DNA of 64,000 nt from Bifidobacterium breve. GTDB taxonomy: Bacteria > Actinomycetota > Thermoleophilia > Solirubrobacterales > Solirubrobacteraceae. Below the pieces are notes generated by a model, which was not told where the DNA came from, ran no database searches, and saw nothing but the letters and a program-made list of their open reading frames with translations. The position numbers were made by a program, and so were the translations under genes. The stretch spans positions 186,001 to 250,000 of the forward strand of contig CAMCUD010000001.1 in assembly GCA_945878865.1 (NCBI GenBank), written 5' to 3'. Positions 50,083 to 58,210 of the stretch are shown piece after piece. Every line of letters begins with the position of its first letter. The first letter of the stretch is position 1.

Positions 50083-51743
50083 GAGTCCCCACCCTCCTTG
50101 GCGAAGAACGCGTCGTGGAAGACCGGCTCGCCCTGCGAGTTCTCGATCCAGACATCACGGAGCTTCGGCTCGGAGGCCAGCGACGTCGTCTGGGTGTAGA
50201 GCCCGATCGCGGCGGCCTCGTCGACGATGATCTTCTGCGCCTTGGCGTAGAGCGCCTTCTGCTCAGCCGGGTCGAGGGTCGAGTTCGCCTTCTCGATCGT
50301 GTTCTCGAGCGTCGGGTTGTTGTAGAAGGACGAGTTGTTGCCGTTCGGCCGGTCCTTCAGGTTCTGGCGCCAGACGATGTACAGCACGCCCGCGGTCGGG
50401 CTCGTCCAGTACCAGGTGATCGCGTCGTAGCTGTCCGGCGTCGAGTACTTGCCGCTGAACACCTCGGACTGCGTCGCGGCGGTGAGCTTCGCGTCGAAGC
50501 CGACCTGCTTGAGCTGCTCCTGGATGTTCTGCAGCGCGGTCGCGCCCTCGGCGCTGAACACCGCACCGGCCGGGTAGACGAGGTTGACGGTCAGCTTCTT
50601 GCCGTCCTTCTCACGGACCCCGTCACCGTTCTCCTTCCACCCGGCCTGGTCGAGCAGCTGGGCGGCCTTCTCCGGGTCGTACGGGTAGGCGTCGGCGAGG
50701 CCCTTGTCGTAGTCGGGCGTCGACTGGCTCAGCGCGCCGTTGCCGTTGTACGGGATGACGTCGTTGAACGCCGACTCGACGGCGGCCTTGCGGTCGGCCG
50801 CGTAGCCGAACGCCTGGCGGACGAGCTTGTCGGTGAACGGCCCCTTGACCGTGTTCAGGCTGAACGTGACGGGCCGGCCCGGGGTGATGTACTGCTGGAC
50901 CTCGAACTTCTGCTTCGCGTCCTTCCAGTTGACGGTCGGGACGTTGTAGATGACGTTCGACTCACCGCTCGTCAGCGACCCGTAGCGGACCGTCTGGTCG
51001 CCGAGGAACTTCCACGTGATGCCGTCGACGTACGCCGGCCCCTGGTGCTTGGCGTTCGCGGGCGCGGAGTTGTAGTTCGGGTTCTTGACGAACTCGATGT
51101 TCTTGCCGCGGTTCCACTTCTTGACGATGAACGGACCGCTGCCGACGGGCTGCTCGCAGTTGACCTGCGGCCCCTTCGCGAGCTGCTTCGGGCTGAGGAT
51201 CCCGAAGTACCCCTGGGACAGCGCGGAGAGCAGCGGCGCGTACGGCTTCGTAAGCGTGAGCTCGAACGTCGTGTCGTTCAGCGCCTTGCTCGACTTGTAG
51301 TACTCGCCGATGTACGCGTCGACCGTCGGGTTCAGCGACTTCGGGTTCAGCCACGTCTCGAAGTTCGTCTTCACGGCCGCCGCGTTGAGCGGCGTGCCGT
51401 CGGTGAACTTCACGCCCGGCTTCAGGGTGAACGTCCAGGTCTTCTGGTCGTCGGAGACCTTCCACTTCGTGGCGAGCCACGGGACGATCTCGCCCTCCTT
51501 GACCTGGGAGACGAGGCTGTCGGCGAACTGCCGCTCGATGTACGCCTGCTGCACCCACCCGCCGATGAGGCACGGCGGCTCCTGCTCGTGGCCGTAGCTG
51601 ATCGTGCCGCCCTTCACGGGCGTGGCGCCGGCGAACGCGGCGCCGGGATCGCCGCCGCTGGCACTGTCATTGCCGCCGCAGGCAGCGAGCGTGAGGCCGG
51701 CTGCGAGCAGGGCAAGGGGCAGAAGTGTCTTCGGGGTACGCAT
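50079..51743 (-). CDS. ABC importer substrate-binding lipoprotein (peptide/nickel type, SBP_bac_5)
   Basis: This 554-residue lipoprotein has lipobox LAAC after a short signal. The mature domain starts TPVKGGTISYGHEQEPPCLIGGWVQQAYIERQFADSLV, followed by WKVSDDQKTWTFTLKPGVKFTDGTPLNAAAVKTNFETWL and YGYDP-like later strands, typical of the DppA/OppA fold. With two monooxygenases in the same unit it probably binds an organosulfur compound rather than peptides. This is contextual inference. Confidence 0.93.
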   Translation of the reverse strand: MRTPKTLLPLALLAAGLTLAACGGNDSASGGDPGAAFAGATPVKGGTISYGHEQEPPCLIGGWVQQAYIERQFADSLVSQVKEGEIVPWLATKWKVSDDQKTWTFTLKPGVKFTDGTPLNAAAVKTNFETWLNPKSLNPTVDAYIGEYYKSSKALNDTTFELTLTKPYAPLLSALSQGYFGILSPKQLAKGPQVNCEQPVGSGPFIVKKWNRGKNIEFVKNPNYNSAPANAKHQGPAYVDGITWKFLGDQTVRYGSLTSGESNVIYNVPTVNWKDAKQKFEVQQYITPGRPVTFSLNTVKGPFTDKLVRQAFGYAADRKAAVESAFNDVIPYNGNGALSQSTPDYDKGLADAYPYDPEKAAQLLDQAGWKENGDGVREKDGKKLTVNLVYPAGAVFSAEGATALQNIQEQLKQVGFDAKLTAATQSEVFSGKYSTPDSYDAITWYWTSPTAGVLYIVWRQNLKDRPNGNNSSFYNNPTLENTIEKANSTLDPAEQKALYAKAQKIIVDEAAAIGLYTQTTSLASEPKLRDVWIENSQGEPVFHDAFFAKEGGDS

Positions 51744-51773
51744 GGTTCCTTCGGGGTTCTCGGGGAGGGACAG

Positions 51774-53141
51774 TCAGGCCGCGGCGGGAGCGCGCCGGCG
51801 GCCGGCGGCGGGATGGCGATCGTTGAGCCGCGGGCCCGAAGCGCCGTCGGTCAACTTCTCGCGCAGCGTTCCGGGGGCGTACTCGCGCTGGGCGAGGCCG
51901 CGCTCCTGCAGGACGGGGATGACGCCGTCGACGAAGTCCTCGAAGGACCCGGGCGTCACGTGGTACATGACGTTGACGCCGTCGACGCCCGCGTCGTACC
52001 ACTGCTGCAGCTCGTCGGCGATCTGCTCGGGCGTGCCGACGATCTGCGTGTCGGTCGCCCAGCGGATGAGCTCGCCGAAGGTCCAGGTCTTGTCGGGCGC
52101 GGCCTCGACGAGGCCCTTCACGACGCCCTGGACGTGGTTGGTCTGCAGGTCGCCGACGGGCTGGTCGAGATCGATGTCCGCGACGTCGATGCCGATGCCG
52201 CCGGCGAAGTGGGCCGCGTAGCCGCGCTCGCTGGCGTACTCGTCGATCTCGGCCTTCTTGCGGCGGGCTTCTTCCTCGGTGCCGCCCACGACGAAGGAGA
52301 GCCCCTGGTAGAAGAGGATGTCGTCGGGGTTGCGGCCGTACTCGGCGGCCTTCTGCTTGACCTCGTCGACGTGGGCCTTCGCGCCCTGCGGGTTGCGCCC
52401 GGCGATGAAGATCGCCTCGGCGTGCTTGGCGGCGAACGCGCGGCCTCGTGTCGACGCGCCGGCCTGGAAGAGGATCGGCGTGCGCTGCGGGCTGGGCTCG
52501 GAGACGTGGGGCCCGACGACGTCGAAGTACTTGCCGACGTGATCGATGTTGTGGATCTTGGCCGGGTCGGCGTAGATGCCGTTGGCGGTGTCCTTGATGA
52601 CGGCGTCGTCGTCCCAGCTGCCCTCGAGCAGCTTGTAGATGACGTCGAGGTACTCGTCGGCGCGCTCGTAACGCTCGTCGTGCGGCGGCAGCCCGCCGTA
52701 GCCGAGGTTGCGCCCGGTGTCCTCCAGGTAGCTCGTGACGACGTTCCAGCCGACCCGCCCCTTCGTGAGGTGGTCGAGCGTGGAGAGCCGCCGCGCGTGG
52801 TTGAACGGGTGCTCCTGGAGGATCGACTGCGTGAACGCGAAGCCGATGTCGTTCGTTGCGTGGGCGAGCGCGGGGATGAGGAGACTCGGGTCGTTGACCG
52901 GGGTCTGGAGCCCCTCCTCGACGGCGGCGTCGCGGTTGCCCCCGTAGACGTTGTAGGTGCCGATGACATCGGCGAGGAAGATCGCGTCGAACTTGCCTCG
53001 CTCAAGGGTCTTTGCGAGGTCGACCCAGGTGTCGAGCTCGAGGTAGTCGAGCTGACGGGTGTCAGGGCGCCGCCACTGTCCGTGATGGATGTGGGAGACG
53101 CAGTTCATGGTGAACGCGTTGAAGCGCAGGCGGCGCGGCAT
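51774..53141 (-). CDS. LLM-class flavin-dependent monooxygenase, NtaA/SnaA/DszA type
   Basis: This 455-residue paralogue of the gene at 45241 begins RRLRFNAFTMNCVSHIHHGQWRRPD. It contains FDAIFLADVIGTYNVYGG, LTKGRVGWNVVTSYLEDTGRNLG, HDERYERADEYLDVIYKLLEGSWDDDA and SPQRTPILFQAGASTRGRAFAAKHAEA. It is the first gene of the long leftward unit. Its Shine-Dalgarno GGAG lies inside a perfect 10-bp stem that can pair with the start of the leader (53206-53215). Confidence 0.93.
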   Translation of the reverse strand: MPRRLRFNAFTMNCVSHIHHGQWRRPDTRQLDYLELDTWVDLAKTLERGKFDAIFLADVIGTYNVYGGNRDAAVEEGLQTPVNDPSLLIPALAHATNDIGFAFTQSILQEHPFNHARRLSTLDHLTKGRVGWNVVTSYLEDTGRNLGYGGLPPHDERYERADEYLDVIYKLLEGSWDDDAVIKDTANGIYADPAKIHNIDHVGKYFDVVGPHVSEPSPQRTPILFQAGASTRGRAFAAKHAEAIFIAGRNPQGAKAHVDEVKQKAAEYGRNPDDILFYQGLSFVVGGTEEEARRKKAEIDEYASERGYAAHFAGGIGIDVADIDLDQPVGDLQTNHVQGVVKGLVEAAPDKTWTFGELIRWATDTQIVGTPEQIADELQQWYDAGVDGVNVMYHVTPGSFEDFVDGVIPVLQERGLAQREYAPGTLREKLTDGASGPRLNDRHPAAGRRRAPAAA

Positions 53142-53145
53142 GGGT

Positions 53146-53215
53146 GATGCTCCGGGGTCCGGGAAGGTCGGGCGGGTTGGGGAGGTGGGCGGCCCGGATG
53201 GTGGGCCGGAGCATC
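53146..53215 (-). promoter_or_regulatory. mRNA leader that can mask the ribosome-binding site
   Basis: On the minus-strand transcript the 5' arm GATGCTCCGG (53215-53206) pairs perfectly with the 3' arm CCGGAGCATC (53155-53146), which contains the Shine-Dalgarno GGAG located 8 nt before the ATG. An alternative hairpin CGGCCC (53208-53203) with GGGCCG (53195-53190) uses overlapping bases and would exclude the masking stem. This looks like a two-state translational switch. I cannot assign it to a known riboswitch class. Confidence 0.5.
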
Positions 53216-53228
53216 AATGTAGGTATTG

Positions 53229-53245
53229 TCGACTGACTTTGTCGA
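53229..53245. promoter_or_regulatory. 17-bp dyad TCGAC-N7-GTCGA, candidate sulfur operator
   Basis: TCGAC (53229-53233), spacer TGACTTT, GTCGA (53241-53245) lies upstream of the leftward monooxygenase/importer unit. On the minus strand it is followed by CAATACC, which parallels CAATTACC after the dyad at 36065. Geometry (5-7-5) and flank are shared, and both sites have the spacer start TGA. It is a likely common operator for a sulfur-responsive regulator. Confidence 0.6.
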
Positions 53246-53285
53246 GTTTACCCCGACCTGTACCTATGCGGGTATGGCTCCCGCG

Positions 53286-54545
53286 TCACGCCGGACCCTG
53301 GGGACGGCCCCGCGTCCCGTCGAGACGGGCGCCCTCGAAGTTTGCGCCTTCGATATCAGCGCCCGTCATGTCGGCGCGGGACAGCGAAGCGTTTCGCAGG
53401 TCGGCATCGCGAAGATCCGCGTCCCGCAGATCTGCTCCTGTGAGATCGACGCCTCGAAGATCTGCGCCGGCCAAACTCGCGCCCGACAAGCTCGCACGCC
53501 GCATTGAAGCGCGCTGGAGGATGCAGGCCGACAGAATGGCCCCCGACAAGTCCGCCCTGTCTAGCACGGCATCAGAGAGAAACGCCCCAGGCAGTCGAAC
53601 ATCTCGCAATCGCGCACGGCGCGCGTCCGCTTCAAACAAGATCGTCTGCTCGTTGCCCTCAACGTTGTTCAAGCTTGCGCCACGGAGGTCTACTCTGGCG
53701 AGAGTCGCACCCGCGATGTTCGCGCCTGCCATGTCGCACCCGGAGAGCCTCGCGTCGCTGAAGTTCGCACCTACCAGCAGGGCGCCCCGCAGCTCTGCGC
53801 CCTCTGCTCGCATACGAACAGCGTTGATGCGGGCGCCGTCGATTCGGATGAGGTGCGCGTTCCGGAGATCGGCATCGGCGAGTCGCGCCTCCTCCAGATG
53901 CGACTCATCGAGGATCACTTCGCCGAGAGATGCGGTCTCGAAGTCAGCGCCTCCCAGCTCGCAGTAAGACAGATCAAGTGAGTGCCCCTTGCCGAGACGT
54001 CCGCGGGCGAACCGCCTCTGACGCCGCGGGCGATGCTGGCGGCCGATGACGTCAAGTGCAGCCTGGATCTCGAGCGACGGTCTTAGGAGCCGCGCGCCTT
54101 CACCGGAGCGCTCTACGTGACAGTCCTGACGGACGAACATCGAGAGGAGCTCGACAACCGCCGCACGGTGCGCGGCTGACTCTTCAGCCATGCGGTCGAG
54201 GTCCACAATCGCACCGATAGCGGCCTTGCCCCCGGTCTCGGCCCGATCGATTGCGCCCGCCAGCCGGTCAGCCCAATGACCGTGTCGGGTCAGCGCATAG
54301 CCTCGCGCCGTGTAGACCGCACCGATAGCGAGGACCAGCCCTGCAATCGCTTGTACGCCAACAACGCGCAACTCGTTCTGCCGCTGAGTCCGCGCATTCA
54401 CGTTGCGCTCAAACCCGTGTGGACCAATGACGAGGTCGGGCAGGACAGCAACGACAAATCCGAGCGCGAGCAGCACTGCAGCGATCGCAAACAACAACTG
54501 CGCGACGGACCACAACCCAAAGAGAGGCGAGCGCGCCCTGCTCAC
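53286..54545 (-). CDS. Membrane-anchored pentapeptide-repeat protein
   Basis: This 419-residue protein has two hydrophobic helices near the N-terminus (VAQLLFAIAAVLLALGFVVAVL and VVGVQAIAGLVLAIGAVY), a helical linker and a C-terminal right-handed beta-helix of pentapeptide repeats A(D/N)LxX from about residue 190 to 410 (for example LADADLRNAHL, GADLRGVDLTGADLRDADLRDADLRNASL). Base composition is lower in GC than the sulfur genes. The function of such membrane pentapeptide proteins is not known. It lies between the sulfur unit and the second SfnB-like gene. Confidence 0.88.
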   Translation of the reverse strand: MSRARSPLFGLWSVAQLLFAIAAVLLALGFVVAVLPDLVIGPHGFERNVNARTQRQNELRVVGVQAIAGLVLAIGAVYTARGYALTRHGHWADRLAGAIDRAETGGKAAIGAIVDLDRMAEESAAHRAAVVELLSMFVRQDCHVERSGEGARLLRPSLEIQAALDVIGRQHRPRRQRRFARGRLGKGHSLDLSYCELGGADFETASLGEVILDESHLEEARLADADLRNAHLIRIDGARINAVRMRAEGAELRGALLVGANFSDARLSGCDMAGANIAGATLARVDLRGASLNNVEGNEQTILFEADARRARLRDVRLPGAFLSDAVLDRADLSGAILSACILQRASMRRASLSGASLAGADLRGVDLTGADLRDADLRDADLRNASLSRADMTGADIEGANFEGARLDGTRGRPQGPA

Positions 54546-54587
54546 CGGTGCCTACGGCCCTCCACACGAGACTCCGGGCACACGTGG

Positions 54588-55109
54588 TCAGGCGTCTACG
54601 GGAGTGAAGTCATCCGTCGGCTGCTGCTCGACCACGCCTGAATCCTTGGCTGGAACAGGTCGCCACGACCCGATCTCGCGTGGTGCCATGTAGAGGTCCG
54701 CTGCGAGCACCGCGTCCGCAAGCCGCCCCTGAGCGATCGCCGAGAGCGGGGTCGCGTAGTCAAGCTGCGCGTCCGCGAGACGCAACCAACGCGGAATCGA
54801 TGAGCGCTCCATTCCTCGGCGTTGGAGGATATGGATGAGCAACACGCGCAAGAGGCCAATCGCCTGTTCATTGGCGCGGGTCGGCTCCCCACCCCCGGCC
54901 CACCGTCGCACGGTGCGCTCGTCTGCCCCCGTGCCCTCTGCGATGTCCTGGTTGGATAGGCCGACCCGCTCCAGCACCCCAAGGATCTCGGCCGGCTCGA
55001 GCGCGCTGCGGAGGCCTTCCAAGAGTTCCTCGGACGAGGAACCTCCCCGCGCTTCCTCGTCTCCCATATCCGTCGACTTCGTTAGGTTTGTTTTCTTTCT
55101 ACTAGTCAT
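54588..55109 (-). CDS. Helix-turn-helix protein, Xre/MbcA antitoxin-like
   Basis: This 173-residue protein has a central helix-turn-helix LSNQDIAEGTGADERTVRRWAGGGEPTRANEQAIGLLRVLL followed by RWLRLADAQLDYATPLSAIAQGRLADAVLAADLYM. The latter resembles the toxin-binding part of Xre/MbcA/ParS antitoxins (WL...L...P...L..G....V...). No RES-type toxin gene is adjacent. Its low-GC, lysine-rich start (TSRKKTNLTKSTD) suggests transfer. Function as an antitoxin is a guess. Confidence 0.7.
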   Translation of the reverse strand: MTSRKKTNLTKSTDMGDEEARGGSSSEELLEGLRSALEPAEILGVLERVGLSNQDIAEGTGADERTVRRWAGGGEPTRANEQAIGLLRVLLIHILQRRGMERSSIPRWLRLADAQLDYATPLSAIAQGRLADAVLAADLYMAPREIGSWRPVPAKDSGVVEQQPTDDFTPVDA

Positions 55110-55299
55110 CGGCGTCTAGAAACTCGGAACTTGAATGCTCGGCGGTTCTATTCGACAGCGCATCGCGCGACCCTATGCGAACGCCCGGCGGAAGGCAAGA
55201 CATAACCCCGGCCAATGCCGGACAGGGAGCGGACATTATCCGGACATTTAGAACGCGGCTCAAGGTCCAAGGTAGCGCTGACGTAGCAAGAACCCGGAC

Positions 55300-55929
55300 G
55301 TGGCGGGCCCGCACGACTCCTTTAGAGACGCCGTGAATTCGAGTCCTGATAACGACTTTCCGGCCGTCATGCCTGTTCCCGGTTGGGATCGTCTTATTCG
55401 CCTGACCCCTCTTCGCCTCAGCGGATATACGGTCGTCTTCGACGGTTTCGCCCCGGTTCGCACGAACCCGTGCGGGACCTGTCGTGAGTTCGGAGACTGT
55501 CCTCACACTGCAGCGTTTCTTCCGATCTGCAGTTCCAGCGGACAGGCCCGGCGATACGCGGATTTCCAGCTGGCTAGAGACAGCCGCGTCTCAGCCGTGG
55601 AGGAAACACGCGTGATCGCCCCGATCACGGTGTCCGCCCGTGCCGCGTACGACCTTCGCGGTGTAGTCGGACCGAGTGAAGCGCGCTGGCTATATCAAGA
55701 GCTGTTCTTCGGTTCGGGAGAAGAGGGCGCATGGCGCCTGGCCAAACGCCCACACGTTCAGGGAGTACTGCTGCCAATAGGGCTACCGACATGCCCGTGT
55801 GTGTATTTTGGATTTGAGCGGTCCCTCTCTGAGACGGTCCTCATCTCGGATCCGCACGGCACGGCGAGACGCCCTAGCCAGCGCCCTTCCGGCCTCCGCG
55901 CGAAAGTCCGACGGTTCCAGGCTCCGTAG
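55300..55929 (+). CDS. Hypothetical cysteine-containing ORF
   Basis: A frame of 209 residues starts at GTG 55300 (an internal ATG at 55369 gives 186). It has several Cys pairs (NPCGTCREFGDCPHTAAFLPIC) and no recognised domain. The base composition is below that of neighbours, and codon third positions are only moderately GC-rich, so its reality is uncertain. The 190 bp before it (55110-55299) show no clear promoter. It belongs to the inserted segment between sulfur genes. Confidence 0.4.
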   Translation: MAGPHDSFRDAVNSSPDNDFPAVMPVPGWDRLIRLTPLRLSGYTVVFDGFAPVRTNPCGTCREFGDCPHTAAFLPICSSSGQARRYADFQLARDSRVSAVEETRVIAPITVSARAAYDLRGVVGPSEARWLYQELFFGSGEEGAWRLAKRPHVQGVLLPIGLPTCPCVYFGFERSLSETVLISDPHGTARRPSQRPSGLRAKVRRFQAP

Positions 55930-55944
55930 CGCGAGAGACTCCGT

Positions 55945-57165
55945 CTAGAAGAATCCATTCTGCGGCGGCGCCTCACCCCCAACGAGCCACTTCCCCACCG
56001 CCGTCGCCTTAAGGAACGTCGGATTGTGCGTCGACACCGTCCGCACATTCCGCCAGTGCCGGTCCAGCTGCCACGCCGCCTGCGTCGCACTCGCCCCACC
56101 GGCATCGAACAGCCGCGCCGCCGTCGCGTACGAGAACCGGTCGATCGCCACCTTCGCCTGCGCCGCCGCCACCTGCGCCTCATACGCCGCATCCGGTGAC
56201 GGGAACCCATCCACCACCGTCGCCACCGCGTCATCGATCCGCGAAGCCGCCGCCAGCACGATCGCCTCCGCCGCGAACGCGTCGGCCGCGATCTCCCCCA
56301 CCACCTGCAGCACCTGCGGATCCTTGGCGGGCGCTTCCGCGGAAGCGTGCCCGAACGAACGAACACGCCGGCGCACCAACGCCGCGGCGTCCCGGCGCAC
56401 CGCGCGCAGCACGCCCGCCGTCACCGCCTGCAGGAAGAGCTGGAGGAACGCGCCCAGCACCGTCGGGGGCAGCGGCTGGCCGGCCGGGCCCCAGTCCTGG
56501 AACTCGTCGGGCTCGACGTAGACGTTGTCGAACCGCGTCGTCCCCGTGCCCGTCAGGCGCTGGCCGAAGCCGTCCCAGTCGTCGACGAGCTCCACGCCTT
56601 CGCGGTCGGCCGGGATCACGATGCCCGCCAGGCGGTCGTCTGGCGCCGCCGCGAAGACCCAGATGTAGTCGGCGTACAGCGAGCCCGTCGAGTAGTACTT
56701 CACGCCCGTCAGCCGGTAGCCGACGCCGTCCGGGTCCCGCTCGGCCCGCGTCTCCAGCCCCGCGCCGGCGACCGCCTTGCCGTTCTGCTCGCTCTGCGCG
56801 TTGCCGATGATCGCGCCGCTGTTGACGAGCTCGAGCCACCGGGCGCGTGACGACGCGTCCAGGTTGACGAGCTGCTGCTCGACGAACGCGAAGTGCACGC
56901 GCAGGATGTGCGCGACGTTGGAGTCCGCCTCGGCGAGCGCGATGAGCGCGGCGAACAGCTCCTGCACCGAAAGGCCGGCGCCGCCCTCCTCCACCGGGAT
57001 GCGCAGCCGGCCAAACCCGGCGTCACGCAGCCAGCCGATGACCTCGTGGGGGCGGGTCTGCGTGCGTTCGCGCTCCTCGGTGCCTTCGGCAATGCGGGCG
57101 AGCAGGGCGGTGAACTCGGGTGAGGACGGGTGGACCGGGGTGGTCGGTGGGCTGGTGACGGACAT
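55945..57165 (-). CDS. Acyl-CoA dehydrogenase-like flavoprotein, SfnB/DszC type, second copy
   Basis: This 406-residue paralogue of the gene at 44036 has RLRIPVEEGGAGLSVQELFAALIALAEADSNVAHILRVHFAFVEQQL, GAIIGNAQSEQNGKAVAG, GVKYYSTGSLYADYIWVFA and the ending HWRNVRTVSTHNPTFLKATAVGKWLVGGEAPPQNGFF, diagnostic of DszC/SfnB-like desulfurisation flavoproteins. It faces the same way as the main sulfur unit but is separated from it by about 2.8 kb. No 17-bp dyad is visible upstream. Confidence 0.9.
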   Translation of the reverse strand: MSVTSPPTTPVHPSSPEFTALLARIAEGTEERERTQTRPHEVIGWLRDAGFGRLRIPVEEGGAGLSVQELFAALIALAEADSNVAHILRVHFAFVEQQLVNLDASSRARWLELVNSGAIIGNAQSEQNGKAVAGAGLETRAERDPDGVGYRLTGVKYYSTGSLYADYIWVFAAAPDDRLAGIVIPADREGVELVDDWDGFGQRLTGTGTTRFDNVYVEPDEFQDWGPAGQPLPPTVLGAFLQLFLQAVTAGVLRAVRRDAAALVRRRVRSFGHASAEAPAKDPQVLQVVGEIAADAFAAEAIVLAAASRIDDAVATVVDGFPSPDAAYEAQVAAAQAKVAIDRFSYATAARLFDAGGASATQAAWQLDRHWRNVRTVSTHNPTFLKATAVGKWLVGGEAPPQNGFF

Positions 57166-57315
57166 GTGCCGACCGTAGGAGCGCCGCGGCGCACCGCCCC
57201 AGAACGCGCCCGAGATCTACCCGACCGGGCCCGATGGAGCTGATCGGGGCGCGAAAGGGTTGCTATGTGACCCAAACTCGACCCGATCCCCCGCCTACTC
57301 CCGGTGGGCTGACGG

Positions 57316-58185
57316 CTACTCCACGAGCACCGGCGGCAGGCGGAAGCAGTCCCAGCCGGCATCCCAGGAGACCACCGGCCGGTCCACGCCCGTCCGGCAG
57401 TTGCCCGTGAACACCTCGTTGTAGCTGTGCGACCCGAAGTCGTAGAACCGCACCTGGACGGCCGTGCCCGGGGTCGTCAGCGGGATGTCGAGCCGGGGCA
57501 CGTGCGCCGGCGTCCCCGCGCACGCGCCGAAGGTGACGGTGAACCTGGTCGGCTTGACGACGCGGACCAAGGGGTCGAACGGGCATTGCCCGGCCACCAG
57601 GCCGCTGACGGTCGGCGTGCCCGCGAGGGTCGCCCCCGCGAGCACCTCGACCACCACGTTCGAGACCGTCGGGAACGACCAGTTCACGCTCTCGACGTAC
57701 AGCGTCACCGGCTTGCCGGGGTCGTCGATGAACAGCGAGCCCGCGCTGAAGCGCCCGCTGCGCAGGCGGTCAGCGCGCTTGACGTAGCCGGTCAGCGCCT
57801 TCGCGTCGCCGCGCATCGGCCGCACCCGGTAGATCAGCGCGCCCCGGCGGCGTCGCACGGAGAGCAGCTCCACTGCGAGGGCGTCTGCGTTGCGCGGCGC
57901 GCCGTCGATCACCAGCGCCGCGTTCGGCGGGTCGGCGGCGAAGCCGTAGGACGACCAGCGGGAGACGAACGTCGACGTCGCCAAGCGCCACGTCCGCCGC
58001 GCGGGCCGGTCGGCGAACGCGGTCATGTCGCCGCGGGCGCGAACCGTCAGATCGAAGCGCTGCGCGGAGACGCGCTGCATCGATCCGCCCGAGAAGTCCT
58101 GGACGAAGAGCGTCGACGCGTGCGCCGCCGGCGCCACGGCCAGGCCGACGGCGACGACGAGAAGGACGGCCCGCAGCACGCGCAT
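57316..58185 (-). CDS. Secreted protein, tandem paralogue A
   Basis: From ATG 58185 this is 289 residues with signal peptide RVLRAVLLVVAVGLAVAPAAHA. The mature protein starts STLFVQDFSGGSMQRVSAQRFDLTVRARGDMTAFADRPARRTWRLATSTFVSRWSSYGFAADPPNAAL, then an MRGDAKALTGYVKRADRLRSGRFSAGSLFIDDPG segment and a beta-rich C-terminus with Cys residues. The first 150 residues match the next gene closely in layout, the last half differs. The function is unknown. Confidence 0.8.
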   Translation of the reverse strand: MRVLRAVLLVVAVGLAVAPAAHASTLFVQDFSGGSMQRVSAQRFDLTVRARGDMTAFADRPARRTWRLATSTFVSRWSSYGFAADPPNAALVIDGAPRNADALAVELLSVRRRRGALIYRVRPMRGDAKALTGYVKRADRLRSGRFSAGSLFIDDPGKPVTLYVESVNWSFPTVSNVVVEVLAGATLAGTPTVSGLVAGQCPFDPLVRVVKPTRFTVTFGACAGTPAHVPRLDIPLTTPGTAVQVRFYDFGSHSYNEVFTGNCRTGVDRPVVSWDAGWDCFRLPPVLVE

Positions 58186-58210
58186 GCATCCACCCCCGGT
58201 TCCCGGCCGC

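Noticed and set aside
50115-53147. 1010-residue plus-strand frame
   Set aside because: It runs antisense to a binding lipoprotein and a monooxygenase, and is dominated by Val, Arg, Leu and Asp with no domain.
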